Positions 60,075 through 64,000 of a stretch of 64,000 bases of DNA are shown here, piece by piece. The notes under the pieces were generated by a model. The model made no database searches and was not told the DNA's origin. It worked only from the letters and a program-made list of their open reading frames with translations. How positions within the stretch are numbered: the first letter of the stretch is position 1; each line of letters begins with the position of its first letter. The stretch is from Symbiodinium natans (taxonomy: Eukaryota; Sar; Dinophyceae; Suessiales; Symbiodiniaceae), in the NCBI GenBank assembly GCA_905221605.1, contig CAJNDS010002219.1, positions 67,501-131,500 on the forward strand. Reading direction: 5' to 3'. The position numbers and the translations under genes are program-made.

Positions 60075-61372
60075 TAGGGTTTAGGGTTTAGGGTTTAGGG
60101 TTTAGGGTTTAGGGTTTAGGGTTTAGGGTTTAGGGTTGCTAAGACCATGGGACAATGAGGGTTTACGAACTGCAAGATATAAGATAGAAGGACAACAGAG
60201 TCTTGCCGGCTGCAAGCCAGATCCTTTTGCGGGCCCGGTCGCGCACCCAACCTGGGCAAGAAACTGGATGGCGACGTATGACATACAGCACATCCCACTC
60301 CAGGAAAATATTTTACATACGATACGCACGCATGCTGTTGTACATGTTATAGTTATGTACATATACACATGTATGGCAGCCTCCCCCGAACCCCCGGGCC
60401 CCCAGCTATCCACGCTTGTTCCGTGCTTCATGATTCTTACTTCTGTTGCTTGCGTTTATGTTATCCATGTCCTGTCATTGTTTTCAGATACATGCGTCGG
60501 TGCAAACCGGTACAAAGCTGTACGAGTTGTACCGGCTCATGTTTCCAAGATCCAGGATTGCTGCGAGGTCTTCTAGGGATGTCTTGGAACCACGAGTTAG
60601 CTCGTGTTTCCAAGATTCGTCCGGAAGTACACGTGTGTGTGTATATATAAATCTAGATATAAAGTACATATGTATACACACACACACACACACACGACCA
60701 CACATGAACTGTAGAAACTGCATATACGGTTCACAATACGGTATAATTCTACCACAGATACTGCATATACTATTCAACCACGCCCGGGTTTGGAGTGAGC
60801 TGAGACAGCTGAGCCGATGGCGTGAAAACCCCAAAGCTCTAAGTTCCAGACCGGCTGTAGTTGCTGCCGGCGGAGTTTGGGCGACTCTGTCCAGGCCTCA
60901 CGACAGCCACGGCCACGAGTTTGGGGTGGAAGGGGGAGGGGGAGGGTGTAGGGTGTAGGGCTCAGGGTTCAGGATTTACTTTAGGGTTTTAGGGTTTAAT
61001 TAGGGTTCAGGGTTCAAAATTTAGGGTTTCAGGGGGCCCCAGCTGCTCTGCAGCTTTGGGGGGGCCTTGTCCCAAAGCTAAGTCATGGAAAAAAAAAATT
61101 GCCACATGAGCCGAGGTGCATGCGCACCTGGATGCCCCCCACCATCATGCCACCGTCATCCGCCGTGGTGCTGGCAGACATGGCCGACTGCGGCCGGCTC
61201 GGCCTGCTTGGAGGGTTTAGGGTTTAGGGTTTGGGGTTTTTTAGGGTTTAGGGTTTAGGATTTAGGGTTTAGGGTTTAGGGTTTAGGGTTTGGGGTTTAG
61301 GGTTTAGGGTTTAGGGTTTAGGGTTTAGGGTTTAGGGTTTAGGGTTTAGGGTTTAGGGTTTAGGGTTTAGGG
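60075..61372. repeat. Tracts and unique DNA, 60.1-61.4 kb
   Basis: TTTAGGG 60,075-60,136, 60,945-61,020 (degenerate) and 61,213-61,372; a CA microsatellite 60,644-60,692. 60,140-60,640 has long frames on both strands without a recognisable domain. Confidence 0.7.
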
Positions 61373-61475
61373 TGTCGATTTCAACAGGCCCCAAAATTAC
61401 TTATAAGTAGGACTCCATGTTAAACAATAAGGGGAATGAAAAATGATCTCACATCGGTACCTAGATTAGGGTACT
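61373..61475. repeat. Dispersed repeat, uninterrupted copy
   Basis: Counterpart of 18,451-18,600 without the heptamer insertion: GACTCCATGTTAAACAATAAGG is continuous in two adjoining pieces here. Confidence 0.8.
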
Positions 61476-63426
61476 TCTGAGTGGGATTCCGGGCAACTAT
61501 GGTTTAGAAACCTTACCCCGGGGGCTCTTATCCCCCTTCTTAGTCGTAGGGTTTTACAAGTTGTGAACTATTGCTGTAACCTTATTTAGGCCTCTTACAA
61601 CCCTGCTTGTAAGTAACCCTAAGCCCTAAACATCCCTAAACCCTATATTTAGGGCTCTTGCAACCCTATATGAACCTCCAAGTGGACTCCACAACGAGAG
61701 ACATGGGTTCCCCTGAGCCCCCCCCCTAATATGCTACCCCCCCTAGGTTTACCCCTCAAATGACCTTCATTCTCCCTTAATTATCCCTAAACAGCCTGAA
61801 TTAGCAGGGATAGTACAACCCTAAGCCCTAAACTCGACACCCTAAGCCCTAAACCCTAAACCCTAAACTCTAAGGTATAGAGGGGGGGAACTAGGTAAAC
61901 CCATGAGAGACGTTTCAGGCGGGCTGGTGGGAGGCTTCTCCGATGGCCTCGCCTCTGGAAGCCCTTGATCTGTGCATCCTGCGGAAGCGGCTTTTGAATT
62001 TTGAGCCCTAAACCCTAAACCCTAAACCCTAAACCCTAAATCCCAAACCCTAAACCCTAAACCCTAAACGTTTAAGGAGTATCAAAACCAGAACACAGTA
62101 AGGAGACCATGCGATGGCTCCTTGATGGCTGTCGGGCTGTTACCCTGGTCGTTCTCCTGAGGGCACAGTTGTCAAGTCCACTGGCATGTCTCGGGGATTA
62201 GAGCTTAAGGTTTAGGGTTGAGGGTTTAGGATTTAGGGTTTAGGGTTTAGGGTTTAGGGTTCAGGGTTTAGGATTTAGGGTTTAGGGTTTAGGGTCTAGG
62301 GGTGCCAATGTCTGCGCCTCAATGGAATCATCAGCATCGAGGAACGCTTGGAAATCACCTTGTGGCCATGGTGCGGCTGAACTCGAAACTGTAGACTCTA
62401 AACCCCCTAGCCCGCCTACCCCAACCCAAAACCTAAACCCTAAACCCTACCCAAACCCTAAACCCTAAACCCTACACCCTAAATCCTAAACCCTAACCCC
62501 TAACCCCTAACCCCTAACCCCCAAACCTGAGTGCCACCCTAAACCCATGCAAGTCTGCAGCCCAGCTGCTCATCGGCTCACAGTGTGCCTTTACCTGGAT
62601 TTGGGGGGACACAGAATAGGGGTTTCCCAATTTGGGGTTACCCTTTTGGTTTAGGTTTAGGGTTTAGGGTCTTGACCAGGGTCTGTGTTTTGGGGTGTAT
62701 CAGGGGTACATCTCAGGGAGCATGCGCTGGCATCGAGATGGGTGATGATGCCTTACAAGCTTCACTGATTCATGTTCCCCGTTGGATATCCATTCTCATA
62801 CGGAGCCTTATCTTGGAGGTAATCTACATGGGGTGAGGGTTTAGACAGCTGCCTGTGCTTTCTGTGCCTAAGTGCCAGCCCTAACCCCGGGGGGTCCGGG
62901 GTTGCTGCAAGCTCTGAGAGCTTCTATGTTCCCAAACCCCCGTATCTTGCAGAGTACAGTATAGTGACGATAGTATACGTATGCCAGTGATGACAGTATG
63001 TGGACAACAAAAAACAACCCCAACAATGCGCGAGGGCTGGGTTCAGTCCGCCCCCCCCCCCCCCTCATTCCCCACTGCAAGAACGAAAAACATTTTCACA
63101 GGCCGTAAATTGGGATGTTCCCCCTTATACTAACAGTCCTTAATAGGGATTATAGTACGCCCTATTGTAATCCCTATGAAGGACTGTTAGTACAAGGGGG
63201 AACATCCCAAGCCCCAGGCCCAACCCCCTAAACCCCTTTCAACGAGATTCCGCTTCTCCTACTGCTTTCGGTTTCTGGCATCCCTAGGAATACAGGGGGA
63301 CTTCTGGATTGACAGCAGCGCAGACCTCTGATCTGTCGGATTTGGAGACCTCCTGGTTTTACCCTGGGACCCTAAGCCCCAACCCCTCAACCGTCGACTC
63401 TCAACCTAAACCCTAAACCCTAAACC

Positions 63427-63458
<32 letters not shown>

Positions 63459-63696
63459 ACCCTAAACCCTAAACCTAAACCCTAAACCCTAAACCCTAAA
63501 CCCTAAACCCTAAACCCTAAACCCTAAACCCTAAACCCTAAACCTAAACCCCAAACCCTGAAGCCCGCCTCATTGTGCCATCCCCGACTTTGCGGTGCCA
63601 CCCGTCGGCACGGGCGAGGCTGTGAGATACGATGCAGCAGAAGCCGGAAATCTTACACAAGTTAGGGTTTCGGGTTTAGGGTTTAGGGTTTAGGGT

Positions 63697-63735
<39 letters not shown>

Positions 63736-64000
63736 GGTGTAGGATATCTTCCCAAATCATCCTTTGAAGAATTACATAAGGGCCCCAAAGTCCCGAATTC
63801 CCCTATCAAGAGCCCAGAACAAGTCAGCACTCTCCATACTTCCATCTGAATTATGGAGAACTGGAATGCCGCCTAAACCCTAAACCCTAAACCCTGAACC
63901 CTGAACCCTGAATCCTGAATCCTGAACCCTAAACGACTACACATGTTGGGTAGATTGCGGAAATTTCAGCTTGAGGAGCCAAGCACTCAAGCCCTTAAGG
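61476..64000. repeat. Tracts and small elements, right end
   Basis: A family D-like right end near 61,670-61,682; CCCTAAA 61,820-61,870, 62,007-62,070 and 62,425-62,530; TTTAGGG 62,205-62,300; a C homopolymer near 63,049-63,064; CCCTAAA/CCCTCAA 63,400-63,562; TTTAGGG/TTGAGGG 63,663-63,735; CCCTAAA/CCCTGAA 63,873-63,933. Islands at 62,540-62,840 and 63,563-63,660 are open on more than one frame and not assigned. Confidence 0.7.
63110..63210. repeat. Family C hairpin element, copy 2
   Basis: 101 bp, TTGGGATGTTCCCCC ... GGGGGAACATCCCAA, arms pairing over almost the whole length. Confidence 0.88.

Overview
The window looks like nuclear DNA of a dinoflagellate, probably a suessialean or close relative. 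Four things point there. (1) Arabidopsis-type telomere heptamers (TTTAGGG/CCCTAAA) occur as roughly a hundred or more short interstitial tracts. (2) A Ty1/copia element has a CCCH-finger Gag and a long C-terminal extension of the dinoflagellate kind. (3) Intron-rich gene models use GT, GC and GA donors. (4) Many short terminal-inverted-repeat elements behave as introners. I saw no rRNA, tRNA, CRISPR or bacterial-type feature. Every gene model I could close is on the minus strand, which suggests one unidirectional gene array.

Layout. 1-33 kb and 55-64 kb are a mosaic of 40-200 bp coding islands, heptamer tracts and small inverted-repeat elements. Removing particular tracts at GT-AG, GC-AG or GA-AG boundaries restores continuous reading frames at about 6, 7.9, 16.6, 20.5, 23.6, 25.3 and 26.6 kb. 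I therefore read many of these telomere-like tracts as introns. 2.1-3.5 kb and 12.3-13.3 kb are diverged copies of one gene region that differ in where tracts sit. 7.6-9.3 kb holds a five-exon gene with nucleotidyltransferase (RNA-ligase-like) motifs; one of its introns is an introner whose 7-bp target duplication supplies both splice sites.

34.0-40.4 kb carries two inverted ~0.84-kb copies of a retroelement fragment with an RNase H domain; only the right copy keeps the following 2A-like motif. 41,520-55,120 is a complete 13.6-kb copia retrotransposon, minus strand, with 144-bp LTRs differing at one base, inserted in a heptamer tract with target duplication AACCC. Beyond Gag, protease, integrase, reverse transcriptase and RNase H it encodes a TET/JBP-like 2OG-Fe(II) dioxygenase, a cytosine-methyltransferase-like domain, an SGNH-hydrolase-like domain and a Tpt1/KptA-like RNA 2'-phosphotransferase domain. 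Two in-frame stops and two overlapping frame changes interrupt the polyprotein.

All exon joins and domain calls were made by eye from motifs, frames and splice-like signals. Nothing was aligned, searched or tested against RNA.
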